Source of the DNA: Lamellibrachia columna
Taxonomy: Eukaryota; Annelida; Polychaeta; Sabellida; Siboglinidae
Length of the DNA: 64,000 nt
Assembly (NCBI GenBank): GCA_963662155.1
Contig: OY759265.1
Coordinates: 46,431,906-46,495,905 of the forward strand
Reading direction: 5' to 3'
A model generated the notes under the pieces. The model did not search any database. It saw only the letters and a list, made by a program, of their open reading frames with translations, and had not been told where the DNA came from. This document shows positions 11,761 through 25,849 of the stretch, piece by piece; within the stretch, counting starts at the first letter, position 1; each line of letters begins with the position of its first letter. The translations under genes and the position numbers were made by a program.

Positions 11761-14700
11761 CGTCGCTGTTTCTATGCTAGTTGGCTAAATATATTCATAG
11801 TTGCCGCCAAAACGGCCTCGCTACCCCGACGACTTGCATTCGTTTCACGCACTGCCGCCTCTGATAGCGTCCGTCCCCCCTCCCCGGTCCGGTCCCTCTA
11901 ACGAGACCCGGTTCGCGCGCGTTCCTGTTGCACCTATACACGCCCGTTTCCCGCCATGGCAACACGCGGGGCTGTGACGACAGACGTCCCCCCCCTTGCC
12001 AGCTGTTTGCGCGGCCGTTGTGCTTCCGGGCCTGCCATGTGCTATATTTAAATTTCAAGTCGAGAGGGCGTTTGTGTTTGTCAAACGGCCGTGTTCGAAG
12101 GCGTCGTCAACGCCCGGGGTGATCGCACGGCGTCCTGAGGTGTAGCTCGGTCGACCTGGATTGACGTGAAAACGGCACCGCCAAAATTGCACTTAATGCG
12201 GAGGTTTGCCGACCTATGGCGAACAACACAACTGCGCAGTTTGGTATAGAGAGAGGCTTATTTAAAGAAGTCGAACCAGTCGACCGTGACCCCGGTCAAG
12301 TAATCGGCGCTACGCGGTGTGTTGCCTTAATCAGGATAATTCTTTCTTTTGGAAATTGCTGGGCGACTTGAATCGGAGGGGGGGGGGGCGAACTGGGTCA
12401 GGATTACGTATTCATCGACGTAATTGCAATCGGCGTTTTAACCCTTTCGACCTAAACGTGCGCGTTGAGTGTTAACCAGTTGGTCGCGGCTACGACGGGT
12501 GGGCGAGTTGGTGGGACGGACGGCACGACCCTGGGGCGCCCCGACAGCCCGCTGACGAACCCCCGTATGCATTTTCCAATAACTGCTTTAGCCCCCCCCC
12601 CCTCGCTTGCTGCGATCTCATTCCGTTATAGGCCCTTATGAAAACAGGTCGGCGCTGGCGTTACGTAACAAGGCCATAGCTCGGAGGGACTTAGTGGGCA
12701 TTCGGCGGTCGCTGGCGTCGCCCACGAAAGCACACGGTCGGACGGGTTATGAACTCCTGCAAAACTAGGTCACGGCGGGGTTGAGCTGTTACCGGCGGGG
12801 TTTGAGTAGTTAACGACAGACGCCGGTATACAAGTTTTCGCGCGCTAAACACACGACGCGGCAACGGACACTCGGGGGGGGGGGGGAGAGTACGTGCGAA
12901 TTAAACACCGCTGAACCCCGGCGACGAGTCTGGTACAACGTCGGTCGGTACATACAAAATGTAAATTAGCTGACGGGAGACCATCTGACACCGGTCACGT
13001 TGCGTTCCCGCGCGGCCAGCAACGCTTTTAGGCCGGCTTCGGTTTCTACCCTGTCGTTATCTCGCTTCCCGAAATACATCCGTCCCGTCCGTTTGGTCCC
13101 ACGGACGCGTACGATGATACGAATGTGGACCCACGGGGAGATTGGGAAGGGACTGGGGATGTATTTGATGTTGATCCTGAAATAATATGTTCGTTGTGCT
13201 GTAACTTTCTGTTAACACTGACGGTAATAGTTTGACATTAATACCAGTATGCAATACCCGTTACAACGTCGTTACTATGGGTTGTGCGTCACACAGAGGC
13301 GATCCTCCAGTCTGATTTCTCCATTGGTGGCCTTGTTAACGTCTTGTACGATTGTAAGAAGATGTGACCATTAAACATTCTAAAACTTCATGCCATCCAC
13401 TGGCACTATAAAGAGCAAAAACCCCAGCTCTTTTAATCACGTCGCAAAATCACTTGCCGACAAAATTGGCAGTTTCGCAACATTTTCGAAGTATAACTGT
13501 GGTCATAACCCTGACATAGCCGAAGAGACACAAGCTACGAGAGAGAAACAGACGGGGTGGAGAACGTGCCCGCCCATGAGGGTAGGGTAACAGAGTAACA
13601 ACTTAGCTAAATCACCACACGCACGATACGAAGCTCAGTACGTGAATTCGAACTTTTTGGCGTCCCGATTTCAATAGTTGCAGCAGAGATCGACATGAAT
13701 GTGGCACAAACACGTTATTTATAGGCACACTGTATCCACATAAAACGAACCAATATACAACGGGACTAACTCCATTTGGTATCCGTCACCGACGCCCACG
13801 GAAACGTTGCGTATTACAAGTGCACGTGAAACGAACAAGACGCGGCCGCTGTGGCAAGACCACAGAACGATAAGTGTCAATCAAAGTACGCAAACAAGAT
13901 GTTTTAACGGCCCACAAAAACACATCCGCCAACACCAAGTCCGGTAAACGTGAGTGGGTGCGATTTTAATGCCTATTTGCAGTTCGTCTATGTATAACTA
14001 GATGTCTACAATATATGTTTGAAAAGATAATTGGCATATATTATGTCTTAGAAGGGCGGGGCAAATGTAGGTTAAACATTGTTGGACACTCGATAAGTCA
14101 ATTATTGCATTGACCACTTGACCTCTGGCTCAGATGCTTTTCATTTTGTATGTCTATCTTGTTAATGTTGTTAAACAAAACGTATTTGATTTAGCCCATC
14201 GCTAATCCGGTTCGTTGATGTTAAAAAAAATATGTGTGAATAATTTAAGTAGGTACAATATGCGCAGTTGGGTTAACAGATTTGTACAACGAGCTAACAT
14301 GTCTTAGTCGATATTAAATAGGTTAGATTTTTTAGCCTGAAACGAGACGAGCGAAGCAATCGAACTGAGGAGGGACCTTTCAACTATTGCATGCTCCCCA
14401 TGACATCGCATGCTCCCCTTGACATCGCATGCTCCTCGTAACATCGCCGAAGCAAGTATGAATGCATGCTGTGTGGACGTTGTTGACGCTGACTTACGTA
14501 GATTGCCTCTATGATCACATCTAGTTGACACTAACAGGTTCACACTCAGACACCTTTCACGCACTCACCCCGACTCCCCCCCCCCACCTCAAACCCCAAA
14601 TCAACACCGTTATTTCTGCTCAAATGCCGAAGCTAATTACTACACGCTACAGCGTTCCCGGCGTACACACTACGCCTGGTGATTGCGTCTCGCATATCCA

Positions 14701-16185
14701 CAGGTCAACTCGGACACTTCGGACCCGCATGAGTGGGACTCCGGACACAACGACACCCCACATCCGGTCGCCGAAACGTCAGCGCGCCCTCTCACCCCCA
14801 ATCGGAATCACGCACGCGTGCGCGCATTCAGAAGTGATTAAGCGGCGCGTCGCGGACGATATGCTTTATTATGAATATGTATAGTGTTGGCGTGCCAGAT
14901 CGCCGGGGCGATGTAGGCCCGATATCGGCGCCCCGACCGATAAGCGTAATTAATGGATTCGCACGTGTTTACGTGTTCGCGGGAAATGTGGGGCCCAGCC
15001 AAGAGCGTGCGTGCAGCAGGCGTACGTCCATGTGTCGTGCATGCGTGACTAAGTTGTAATTATGACTAATATTAGTGTGTGTTGTGTGAGTAGAATTGGG
15101 TTAGAACACTTGAGTTAGTCATTGTGTGCGTGCGTGCGTGCGTGCGTACGTGTGTACGTGCGTACGTACGTGTGTACGTGCGTACGCAATACACTCATAC
15201 AACATCACAGGCGCGCATGCCAGCCAACACGGGATGCCCCTTGCATCTAATTACGCCACGACCCCCTCGCCGCTGTAAACTCATTGCACCTGGCCACCCC
15301 GAGACCTGGTCACTGCGACCCCGTCGATCTGCCGCTTCTACGAAGCGAACGAGGCGCAGCAGAAGCAATGGGGAACCCTCGGTTAAAATATCAATTTCAT
15401 ATCAACCGTCATTTTCAAAATATCATAGACGAGCGCAATCACTGCTGTACGCTATATGGAGTTAGCTACTCAGTGGGGGTATTTCCATTGGCCCCTGGCG
15501 TTCCTGCCGTGCCCCCTGCGCGACTGGACCTCTCCGGACCCGAGCCACACCGAGCGTCATCACGCGGGCGAAGATGTACTACGCGCCCAGAAGTGGACCT
15601 CGTCAGTACGGTAAGTGTAGCCTACATATTAATTTCGCCGAAATAGAACTGCCGTGTACAGGTAAATCCCGCAATAAATTTCACTGCCTAGATTCCATTG
15701 TAGTCTAATAAAACTCGACAACTTGCACGTAATTATCAACTAATGATCTATCGCGATCACGTCAGAGTCAATATTTCTTCGGAAAAAAGAACAATCACGC
15801 GTCATCGTGTCGTGCGTTCGCAACGTCACCTCCCGGATCTGCCGAAGACACACGCTGGCGTCAGTGAATGGCTATTACCGCATTTTATGCGAAACTGCCA
15901 AATCACGATCTGAGCCAACGCCCTTTCGACTGTATTTGCTCAGCGCATTCACGCGTCTCCCCCCTCGGCACGGTCCCTTGTTTATCGAGTAACATATTCT
16001 AAACGTTAACGAACACATTTGTTATTTACGAGCAGCTGCCAGGGCCGACATCCCGTCAACAAGGAACAGATTACGTCATCATGTCTGACAAGGACGCGTG
16101 ATCCTCCGAATGGTCTGGCCGTCAGGTAAGTCTGCTGCCGGGGTTCGACGTTCAAGGCACTACGTTTACACTCTCAACGGGGTAC
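11761..16185. other. Intergenic, no gene seen
   Basis: CpG-rich to about 13.1 kb with several homopolymer runs of G or C (for example 12380-12388, 12593-12602 and 12875-12886). A 19-bp unit (GCATGCTCCCCATGACATC) repeats three times at 14389-14445. A GTGC/GTAC alternating run lies at about 15123-15186. None of the open frames shows a domain. Confidence 0.4.
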
Positions 16186-16572
16186 GGACAGTTGCCAAGT
16201 GGACAGTTGCCCAGTGGACACTTACTCAGCGGACAGTTGCCCAGTGGACACTTGCCCAGTGGTAAAATGAAAAAGTGGCAATTTTTTTCATGAATGTATT
16301 AAATATGACGGTATTAAATACAAACAAGTATGAACTATGATATATGTATTGACATTGGCGTGAATGTGGGCATATTACATAGGTCTGTTATGTAAATCAT
16401 ATTAATAAAGTATTGCATCAAGAAGATCTTGTTGGTGTTTTGTTAAATATAACAGTTTTTATAAAAACATTATATTGTTATCATAAAAAATTAATTTTGT
16501 TTATTATATTTTGGATTTTTTTTTACCACTGGGCAAGTGTCCACTGGGCAACTGTCCACTGGGCAACTGTCC
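16186..16572. mobile_element. Foldback (TU-like) element with 15-bp tandem repeats in its termini, copy 1
   Basis: The left terminus holds five 15-bp units (GGACAGTTGCCCAGT and variants) at 16186-16260. The right terminus holds three units in reverse complement (ACTGGGCAACTGTCC) at 16528-16572. The unit array on each side passes into matching GGTAAAA/TTTTACC sequence. The interior is about 270 bp, AT-rich and noncoding. Long inverted termini built from tandem units define foldback transposons. Sea-urchin TU elements are described with 15-bp outer repeats, to my recollection. A possible 3-bp duplication TAC flanks the element. A diverged second copy is at 60244-61158. Confidence 0.75.
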
Positions 16573-17404
16573 TACACTCGTTTTCAACCTATAGGTTCAC
16601 TTAACTTCAAAACACTGCGGTTACGTATATATTGTATTGGTATTATCTCGAGTCATGGATTGATTAATGCTGGAACAATGTATGTATGCATTATGCTTTA
16701 TTGTTGCTTAATTTGACAAAACATCCACACGCTACGGCTACGTTCCAAATATCGTTTTCAGCTCGGTCACTAAAGTGTTTTGAACGTGCGTTGAACGCAC
16801 TACCGTAATCATGTTTTCGAGGAGTGGCGTTTTGAATTTATTACGCCGGTGTGTTACCAAATATTCTCCGCTGTAACATGGATCAGCTTGCCCAAACTCG
16901 CCCAGACAAGTTTGTATATCCTTATATGCAGTGCAATAAGTAAAATTTATTTATTTATTTATAAACACAGTACAATTTAAAGTAAATCAAACATGTTTTC
17001 GTGTTTATATAAACGCTAATGTTAGTGGCCTGTGACGACCGAATCTCGCATGGTGCCGCGGTTGTTGGGGGGTCCGATGATTGACGGGTAGGCCACCTCA
17101 AGCACCTGTCGCGGTTATGACGCATTCCCACACGCAGCGCTGTTGACCGTTGCAGTGTCCGCGCTATTTAGGAGATAGCGTTACATTTTGCATTATATAT
17201 GTAGGTTTGGGGGTCTGCCGTTTTGACGATTACCTCTCCAATTACAGCGCGCAGCACAGTTGGGATCTGTGGAGGGTTTTAATGTAATTGTTGACCCTTT
17301 CATCAGAGGTAACCAGAGCTTTCGTCGTCAAACTATTTATGTCAGGATTGAAAGTCTGTTGCAGAATGTTTGACTTCAACAGTAGCCGACGCGACTGAAG
17401 GGTG
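16573..17404. other. Intergenic, no gene seen
   Basis: No recognisable coding or repeat content beyond short AT-rich runs. Confidence 0.4.
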
Positions 17405-18078
17405 TTCTTTCTTTGGCAGACCTGAGGTACGTACGCCCGAGGTACGTACGCGTATGATAGGTACGCCTGAGGTACGTAAGCATTGTGCACGTACGCATGT
17501 GGTAGGTACGCATGTGCACGTACACGGTTTCACTTACACACGAGGTATGTACGCCTGTTATACGTACGCCTTTGGTACGTACACATGTGGTGCATATGAC
17601 TGAGGTACGTACGCCTGAGGTACGTATGCATGTGGTACGTACGCGTGTAGTATGTGCGTATGCCTGTGGTACATACACATGGTGCACGTACGTCTGTGCT
17701 ACGTACGCCTGTGGTACGTACACGTGCTGTACATATACATGAAGTATGTATGCGTGAAATACGAACGCCTGTGGTACACGTGTGTAGCAAGTACGCCTGG
17801 CGCGTGTACACCATAGTTACGTACTCATATCGTGGTGCATGTAGGCCTGTGGTATGTACGCATGTCGTACGTGAGTACGCATATGGTACGTGCGCATGTT
17901 GTACGTGTGCGTATAGTAGGTTGGCGTGTGCTTCGTGTGTATGCGTGTGATACGTATGCCTAAGGTATGTACACATGTAGTAAGTACGCCTGGCGCACGT
18001 ACACATATCATACGTATGTACATTGTTTGTACGCCTATGGTATGTACGTACGCCTGTTGTACGTACATGTAGCATACG
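17405..18078. repeat. Diverged 15-bp minisatellite (GTACGTACGCCTGAG type)
   Basis: Many imperfect 15-bp units; GTACGTACGCCTGTG is typical. The period is a multiple of three, so both strands give repetitive frames (RTPEV-like), which are not genes. The units are rich in self-complementary TACGTA. High divergence between copies indicates age. Confidence 0.85.
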
Positions 18079-19560
18079 CGTCCCAGTGACCAGTGTCCAA
18101 TGGCCGCGGGCGAAGACAACGTTTGACAGGCGTGATTGACTCGTCGTCACGTAGCTGAAGCCGAAGCCACGTCCGGCGACGTCTGACTCGGTGTCACCAA
18201 TGCTAGTGGACAATCGTATCTTCCCGAACGGGTTAACACGACCTGGGCTTGGAACCACTTACGCGCCCCCCCCCCCCCTAAAAAAGTACTGAAAGCCAAA
18301 ACCTTTTTAATTAATACCATTATCTGTCAGGGTTATTCTGATTACAATCGCACTGCCAACTATTAATGCTCGGCACAAGCGTGTGTCCATATCGCATCGA
18401 CCGAGATAGATAACAACGCGGGTGACTATGCGCCAGAGACGGGGCGACTAGACCTTTGGGGTGCGTGCACTCCGTCCGCAACAACTCATTGTCGTGCGTC
18501 GTGTTCCGGCCTTTTTATAGCGCCGATCAAAAGGTTTTTTGCTGCTGCCGCTGTCTCCATATACGCTGATGGTGAGATATCAGCCATGTCTTTCAGGCCT
18601 CGGAGCTCTTTCGCCGACTCCTAACGCGCAGGAAGAGTTGCGTTGGTTGTGGCGGCTGATTGGTCTGTTGCAACACATATCTTGGTCGGTTCCCGGGGAT
18701 TCTCCAAGACTCCATCACAGATCAGCGGCTAGAGATGGTGGCACAAACGTGCCTCTCTATCGTATTATTTACCTTTGGTGTTGCTTAATTAAGAATTGGT
18801 TGATGCCATTTTATCACAAGAACATTAAGTTACGTTAAGACCGAACAGAAGACATAGCCGGGTTCATGACACATATCACTAGCGCCGCCGCCACTATAGC
18901 ACCACCGCCACTAGCGCCACCGAAATCACGGAAGTGACAAACCATTTCTATTGCTTACAAAGGCCGCACAATTGATACGACACGCTATAAAATTCGGATC
19001 ATTGGCGTGTCTGGAGAGAGGGTGGGGCCAGTTTGAATGGGCATGGGTGACTGCGCCGCCAACAGACCCGTATCGCCGAGATTTATCTCCTGTCTTAGCC
19101 GTATGAAGGCGTCAGACGGGTATTCCTGTCCGCCGGAAGTCGTATATTATTCGGCGATTGACGGCAACACAAACACTAACTCTCGGCTAATTTGTACCCG
19201 GCCTGATCCGCCCGCTGTAAGTTACCCCTTTGTGAGGGTGCCCTCCAGTGCCGCGGGGTCTTCCTTGTAGTCTTTACAATTCCGCGCCGACGTCAGATGG
19301 GGTCGCTAACAGGTTCTCATGCCGACGGAATTGCAGGATGCTTATACCCCCTTTCACCCCATTTCACTGCGGAATGGCGGGGCACTTTGCAACCCTTTAA
19401 GTTGACTCTCACCAGGGGGTTGATGCTCGTGTAAATAGCTTTGATTAAATAAAATATGCATCGCATTGCCTTGGAAGAGCTTAATACCCTATGCAGAACT
19501 TCACCGTACAGGTCGGGCGATTCGATTGAGCCGGTGTATTCTCAACACGTTCCCGCCATC
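18079..19560. other. Intergenic, no gene seen
   Basis: No coding evidence. A C run occurs at 18267-18278 and a short GCCGCCACTA-type repeat at about 18882-18925. Confidence 0.4.
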
Positions 19561-20045
19561 CCAAATACAACCCTTGTCATAAAAAATACGACCCCGTGTC
19601 ATCCAAAATAAGGCCCTAGCTGTGTTATCCCAAATACAACCCATTGTCGTACAAATTACGACCCTGTCATCCCAAATACAACCCTCGTGTCATCCCAAAT
19701 ACAACCCCCGTGCCATCCCAAATACGACCCTGTATCATCCCAAATACGAACCCATGTCATACCAAATACGAACCCATGTCATCACAAATACGAACCCATG
19801 TCATCACAAATACGAACCCATGTCATCACAAATACGAACCCATGTCATCCCAAATACGGCCCCGTGTCATCTCAAATACGGTCCGTGTCATCCAAACACG
19901 ACCCCGTGTCATACCAAATACGACCCCGTGTCATACCAAATACGAACACGTTTCATTCCAAATACGGTCCTGTGTAATCCCAAATGCAACCCCTATTATC
20001 CCAATTACAACCCCTGTCATCTCCAAATATATTTAATCATAAATG
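19561..20045. repeat. Diverged 22-bp minisatellite
   Basis: Units of about 22 bp contain AAATACGAACCCATGTCATC. The central copies (about 19740-19860) are nearly identical and the outer ones are diverged. Because 22 is not a multiple of three, all three plus frames stay open, giving false ORFs. Confidence 0.9.
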
Positions 20046-20143
20046 CGACCTGGTCACCTATAAACATTTGCAAGTTAACCTAATCCGATTTCAGTGCGCG
20101 CTATAGAAATATCGGACGAGTGTTTCATATCTGTTCACGATAG

Positions 20144-20182
20144 ACATGCACACGTGCATGCATGCGTGCATGCACGCGTGCG
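20144..20182. repeat. Alternating purine-pyrimidine tract
   Basis: GTGCATGCATGCGTGCATGC-type sequence with Z-DNA potential. Confidence 0.7.
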
Positions 20183-20726
20183 ATCACTCTCCCGCAGCAA
20201 TTCTCCCGCGGGCACGGCTGTTGTCCTACGGGATCGCCACCGGTCACTCGGGCTGACCAGCAGCCAGACAACGCCACATGCCGTGTCGGTATGTCCACTG
20301 ACCAGACGGTATGTTTCTGACCACACGGCAGTCACGCCATCTGTTGGCTTATTGCCTTAATATGCCATTTATTATTAAAGGTCCCTCCTCAATTCGATCG
20401 GGCCGCTCGTCTGGTTTCAGACCCAAAAACATACCCACTACAGCATGTTAACCCGTTTGTATAAATCTGTTGTTTAGTTTTTTTTAATCATCGGATACAT
20501 GACAAACTTATTTTTGACTGGATCCAGGCAAAATTCGGTAACGAAATTGAAAATGTGGTCCGGCTCTATATGATATATCATAAATCCAGACTATTCACAC
20601 AAGTTACCCGATCTAACGATCAGATTTAATTAGTTCAGTGATTTTTAACAAAAGTGTGCACGCCTATCAAACCGACTATGCCACTTAAACTATTCACACA
20701 CAACACACTTCAACAGCGACGAACTT

Positions 20727-20824
20727 AATTCGTGATGGGCTAAATTATTCGCGATGGGCTAAATGATTCGTGATGGACTAAATAATTCGTGATGGGCGAA
20801 ATGATTCGTGATGGGCGAAATGAA
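20727..20824. repeat. 18-bp tandem repeat
   Basis: About five copies of ATTCGTGATGGGCTAAAT with small changes. Confidence 0.8.
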
Positions 20825-21221
20825 TTGCGGAGGGAGATTTGTTTTGTCACCCCTCCGAATACACCTCGGTTTGGGTGAAAAATGTGTAGTGTTGTGATTC
20901 TCGATACATTTCACCGCCTGTGTTCTCCAATAAACCAACAGAGAGACAGCCAGTGAAATGTGCTGGGGTCGTGTCAGTGGTCAAGCCAGCGGCTTGCGTG
21001 TGGCCACCGGTCATTCCGCTGGACATTGCATATTTGCTTCGTATGGGGGGGGGGGGGCGGTGACAATTGTAGTCGCCGCATAATTTGTGATTGCGTGCGA
21101 ATGTGTGACCATATTTATGTATAACGCGCGTGGTCACTTGACGTCGGCTCAAATCCGTTATTCGCTTCGCTAAACGTTCAATCCGGTTTACGCATCCTCC
21201 TCGTGACCACTGTTAGTGTGA

Positions 21222-21480
<259 letters not shown>

Positions 21481-21499
21481 AGTAAATGCCCGTCTGAGC

Positions 21500-21750
21500 A
21501 CCTTCCCGAGTGTCTGTCGTCTAGTGTACACGTCACGAGTGTCTGTCGTCTTTTGTACGTGCAACGTGTGTATGCCGTCATGTGTACATGTCACGGGTGT
21601 CTGTCGTCCTGTGTACACGGCACGAGTGTATGTAGTCCTGTGTATACGTGACGAGTGTATGTCGTCATGTGTACACGTCACGGGTGTATGTCGTACTGTG
21701 TACACGTCACTAGTGTATGTCGTCATGTGTTCACGTCACGGGTGTCTATC
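21500..21750. repeat. 29-bp minisatellite, about 8 copies
   Basis: Units contain GTACACGTCACGAGTGTATG; for example, starts at 21671 and 21700. Frames on both strands here are repeat translations. Confidence 0.88.
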
Positions 21751-24025
21751 AATTAGGTTGTAATAAATGCCTTGGCTGTTTGTGAAACGAAGTGTCATCC
21801 GTCCGAATAGCTGACTCGTACTGCGGGCAACCACGGCCGGCGAGTCACTCCAGTCGTTACAACTTCTGTTCATTCAACAAGTCCGCCCGCAGATAGTCGT
21901 GATAGAAATCCGTAGTCGATGAACGCTTGTGTTACCCTCAAAGATGACATCATGCTGCGTGTGGTGTGAACGGCCTTGAGGTGTCAACGTCGGCGTCTCT
22001 AAACTTGACGAGTGGAACGCGTAGATATTTCTTGATTCCAAGACCGTTGTCGATGAGTTTTATACAACCGGCGCATTACAATAGAGCGGCGATATTTCTC
22101 AGCGCGTGACCGCCGACACAAACGCCGACTTTGAAGTTCCCCTATAGCATCCACGCCCTTCTGTTGTTTTGCTTCTTTTCACACGCGTCTTATTCGCGTG
22201 TGACCGCGCGCACGTAACGTCGGGTGTTTTCTTCGAAGCGCGGCGTGAACTTTATCGTGCGATTTGTCTGCCGCAGGAAAAATGCCGCGCATAAGTTAAC
22301 TCGGGTACACGTGTCGTCGGTGATGTTGCGGTGATCCCGGAACAAAACGCTCGCGGACGAAACGCCGACGTCACGGCGTGAGCACCGAACTGCGTGGCAG
22401 TAAAGCTGAGTTGCGTAGCGTGGAAATTACTTGTCATCGCTGTAAACCTGTTTAACAGACGTTAAGCTACACTTTCGTGTATTGGTTTTGACACCTCGGC
22501 CATATTTAGGGTCTCGTAAATTAGTTTGCCATGCTACCGTGCTACCATGTGGTGGCGCAACTGCATGGTTATTCACAGAAAAATCATATCACGAAGCCAA
22601 AGATGCATGCTCCCCGCCCCCCGTCTTTTGAAGGCTGGCGGATTTTTCGTGCTACTATTTCTAACCGTTGACAAGTTATTTCTACGATGATAACAAGGAA
22701 TTAACCAATGCACACGTGATGGGTCCTTGGGCCGGGACACTGTCCCTCGTTGGTCGGGGAGGATTCACGACAGTCTGCCGGGGCCCGTCAATGGAATGCA
22801 CTTTTCACTCGTCGATGGCCGACTTCAAACGGAACCAGCGCCTTGACGCTGCTGTTGATTTGTCTGTCTGCGTCTTTCAGCGGCGTCGCGAGTTCTTTTC
22901 TAGTCGCGTCCGTAATTTGACCGGGTCGATCTCTTGACTGTGCCGCTGCGGTGGCGGGGGTAGGGGAGGGTGGGGACATGAAAAGACATCGCCGGCTGGG
23001 GTTCTCGTAGCCGGCGGCGATTACGAACGCTTATGTTTGCGCGCTGGCGTAACTGTCTAGCGAACCACGGCCGCCGGCAATCGGGAACCGCCAATTAGTC
23101 GGAGACCGTGGTGTTTGTGGGTTAGGGAAGTCTTCCCGCGGTGCCCCGCTTGTGATGTCGTGGCACACCGAGGTAGGACTAACCCACGGCGTGTTTGGTC
23201 GCCGATGTTGTAATCCGCCCCGTCTTGAAGTCGTCAGAGCCTCACAAAAACCGTCGGCCGCCATACAGAATAATTGACCTCGTTAGGATTGGATGATCTC
23301 GTTGTGGAGTCCGCGACATCGATGGACATTGATTGGCCTAGTTAAGAAACGTTTGAATTGTCGCTTGGATTTTGGATGGTGTAATGCTTTGTCAAGATCT
23401 GCTCGTAACGCGGGACAGCGGCGTGCGGGCGTTCACACAGATCAACTGTCTTGACGTTGTGCTTGACCTGTAAGGACCAGTGGCCTGGATCGGCCACCAG
23501 GGATCAGACGTCACCAGTCACCGGCATTAGTCAGGTTATTTCTGGTGGTCAACGAAATGGGAGTTAACATACAAAGCTATAAGCTCCAGATGACATGTGC
23601 ACAAGAAAGCCACTGGTTTATTCAATACCCCCCGCAGTCGTGCAACGGACATACCTCTGAGAACGTATTGGGGACAGGTAACTATTGGGTAACACGAACA
23701 CGATTGAAGCCCTCGGTTTTATTCGTTCAAGAACCTCTTTCTAAATTATAGTAACTTTAAAAACGTGAAGTGCTACACTTTGTGCCGCGGCAGTGTCCGA
23801 ACGTGTTCACTTCTAACTGCACAGTACGCCGTATGCCAACCCCGGCGTTCTATAGATGTCCACAATGCACCACTCGCGACATGACGCGGTCGATCCGCGG
23901 GACAGATGAGCTCCTGATGCAAGGGCTTTTGCAAATACAGGGCAGTCAACCTGTCCGAAACACGACAACTGTGTCGTGCCAACGAGCGAGTGACTATGTG
24001 GTCAAGTTATATATATATATATGAA
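21751..24025. other. Intergenic, no gene seen
   Basis: CpG-rich unique-looking sequence without recognisable coding content. A short (AT)n lies at 24008-24022. Confidence 0.4.
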
Positions 24026-24114
24026 GGCCGGTTTACACGAACGATTTTTTTCAAATTTGGCGGCCGACGCGGTGTCGAGCAATATCGCAGTGCGAGTATC
24101 GGTCGTGTAAACAC
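24026..24114. mobile_element. Small MITE-like inverted repeat
   Basis: GGTTTACACGAACGAT (about 24030-24045) is complementary, with gaps, to ATCGGTCGTGTAAACACC (24098-24115). AAGGCCGGTTTACACGAACG also resembles the terminus at 31853-31910 (AAGGCCCGTTCACACG when read on the minus strand). No transposase is present. The superfamily is unclear. Confidence 0.45.
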
Positions 24115-25815
24115 CCTCGCGATACCGATTAGTGAGGCCAATTTGTGGCTACGATTGTGTAGGTGGAATTGGATTGGTCCCAATTGGACCGACAGATGGC
24201 GGCGGTTTTGAAGCGGTAGCCAATCAGTGACCGACAGCGGTCGTCAACAGGTCCACCCGTCGTAACCTTTCATCAAAGCTAAAATCGGGCGTGGCACGAG
24301 TCAATATCTAGGTCGCAGTGTCTGGACAAGTCGTTCATCTAAACGCTCACATAATGTCGTTGCACGTTGTTGTGCCACCCGGTGTCACCTGGCAAATTTG
24401 GAAAAAACAATCGCTCGATTGCGTAGCGCTGTGTCGTACTCACCAAAGTCCCCACGAGTAGGCGTCCGTTCTCAACTGTTCAACACGGCGGCATTGAAAA
24501 TAATATAATGCCGTGTTTTCGTGGTACCGTGGACTCCACCCGCATACAAACTTGAAGCTCCATTAATAACCGCACCGGTTTCCCCCCCCCCCCCCCGCTT
24601 AACATCTGACGTCATCCGCCGCTGACAGATACACGTACTAGATATGCCTGTACGAGACATATCGCTGCTGTCACTGCGGCAATTTCTCGTGCTCTGCCGT
24701 CGTTGCAAATCGCCAAAAGGCCAATTCTTCGCGTCGTTAACGGTTCTCATTACTAACCCAACCGGCCATTTACAAAGGCCAGTGTAAGAATAATTACACC
24801 CAATACGAGCGAATCGATAGGAAAAAGGAGACGTAATTTTGCCGCGCGACAGGATAACATCGTCCAGGGTCGCGCCTGGGTTGCAGGGCGCGCGATGACG
24901 ACCCTAGATCTCGCGTTCCCAGCGACCTCGATACAAGGGGCGTGTCCACGTGACAGGGCGATAACAAACAACCTTTCTGGTGCCCCGTGTGTTGGGGGAT
25001 GTGTGTTGTGCAAAACACATAAATCAACTGTTTTATACACATGTATTTCATCGAATACAAGTTTCGGTCGCGAACCATTAACTATCGTTTCGTCTCGCTC
25101 ACTGAGTAAATCAGTTCGGTTCTTCCATCACCTCTACCGCCGGTGTGTGACAGACGGACCCCCAACAACCTTTATACTGTTACATTTGCACACCATCTCC
25201 CGTGCGGAGCGCATATTCGCTGTAACAACCCTTAAACGTAAGCATAGCAGGACATTAGTCTTAAACCCCCCGTCTCCTAAGTACATAAATATCCATTGTT
25301 ATCTTACTGGGGGTAGTATATGGGGGTTAACGTTAGCTCTGACCCTAGTACAACCACAAATATAACCCAAACCCTAGACGTAATCTTAACACAGGGTGAA
25401 TATAAAATAGCCGTACCTATTACGTAACCTATCCAGTGGCAAAATAGTCTCACTATCGCATTTGTTGTGTCGTCTGCCATAATCCGGTCCCGAATACCAA
25501 TCTAAACATAAGCCCAACCCTAAACACAAGTCCGACCCTAAACGAGACCTCCTCTCCAATGGCCTTTGGATCTTTGATTCTGGGTCTGCCTTAACTATAA
25601 TACCTAGCGTAACCTTAATCCTTCGCAGTGTGTGAGGCGGCCTGAGGTGAACCCGAGCATGCCGCCGCACCTTAAGCGACCGGCGCCGCCGGTGTGGCTC
25701 ACGAGCCACTTGTTGGCAGGCGGCAAGGACAAGCGCCGAACTCTGCGCACTCGACCGGGCTGCGTCGGCTGGTCTTCACGGCGGACCGGGGCTCGCCTGC
25801 CGCGGCGGCACAGCG
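24115..25815. other. Intergenic, no gene seen
   Basis: No coding signal. A C run lies at 24581-24596. Confidence 0.4.
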
Positions 25816-25849
25816 CGTCCAGGGTGTCATTCCAACGACACCCTGGACG
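25816..25849. repeat. Perfect 13-bp stem, 8-nt loop hairpin
   Basis: CGTCCAGGGTGTC (25816-25828) and GACACCCTGGACG (25837-25849) flank ATTCCAAC. The stem is GC-rich and would be very stable in RNA or as a cruciform. I looked for histone, ribozyme and tRNA features around it and saw none. Confidence 0.85.

Noticed and set aside
17376..18258. 242-codon minus-strand ORF rich in RTYVRTTGV
   Set aside because: Repeat translation of the 15-bp minisatellite; period divisible by three keeps it open.
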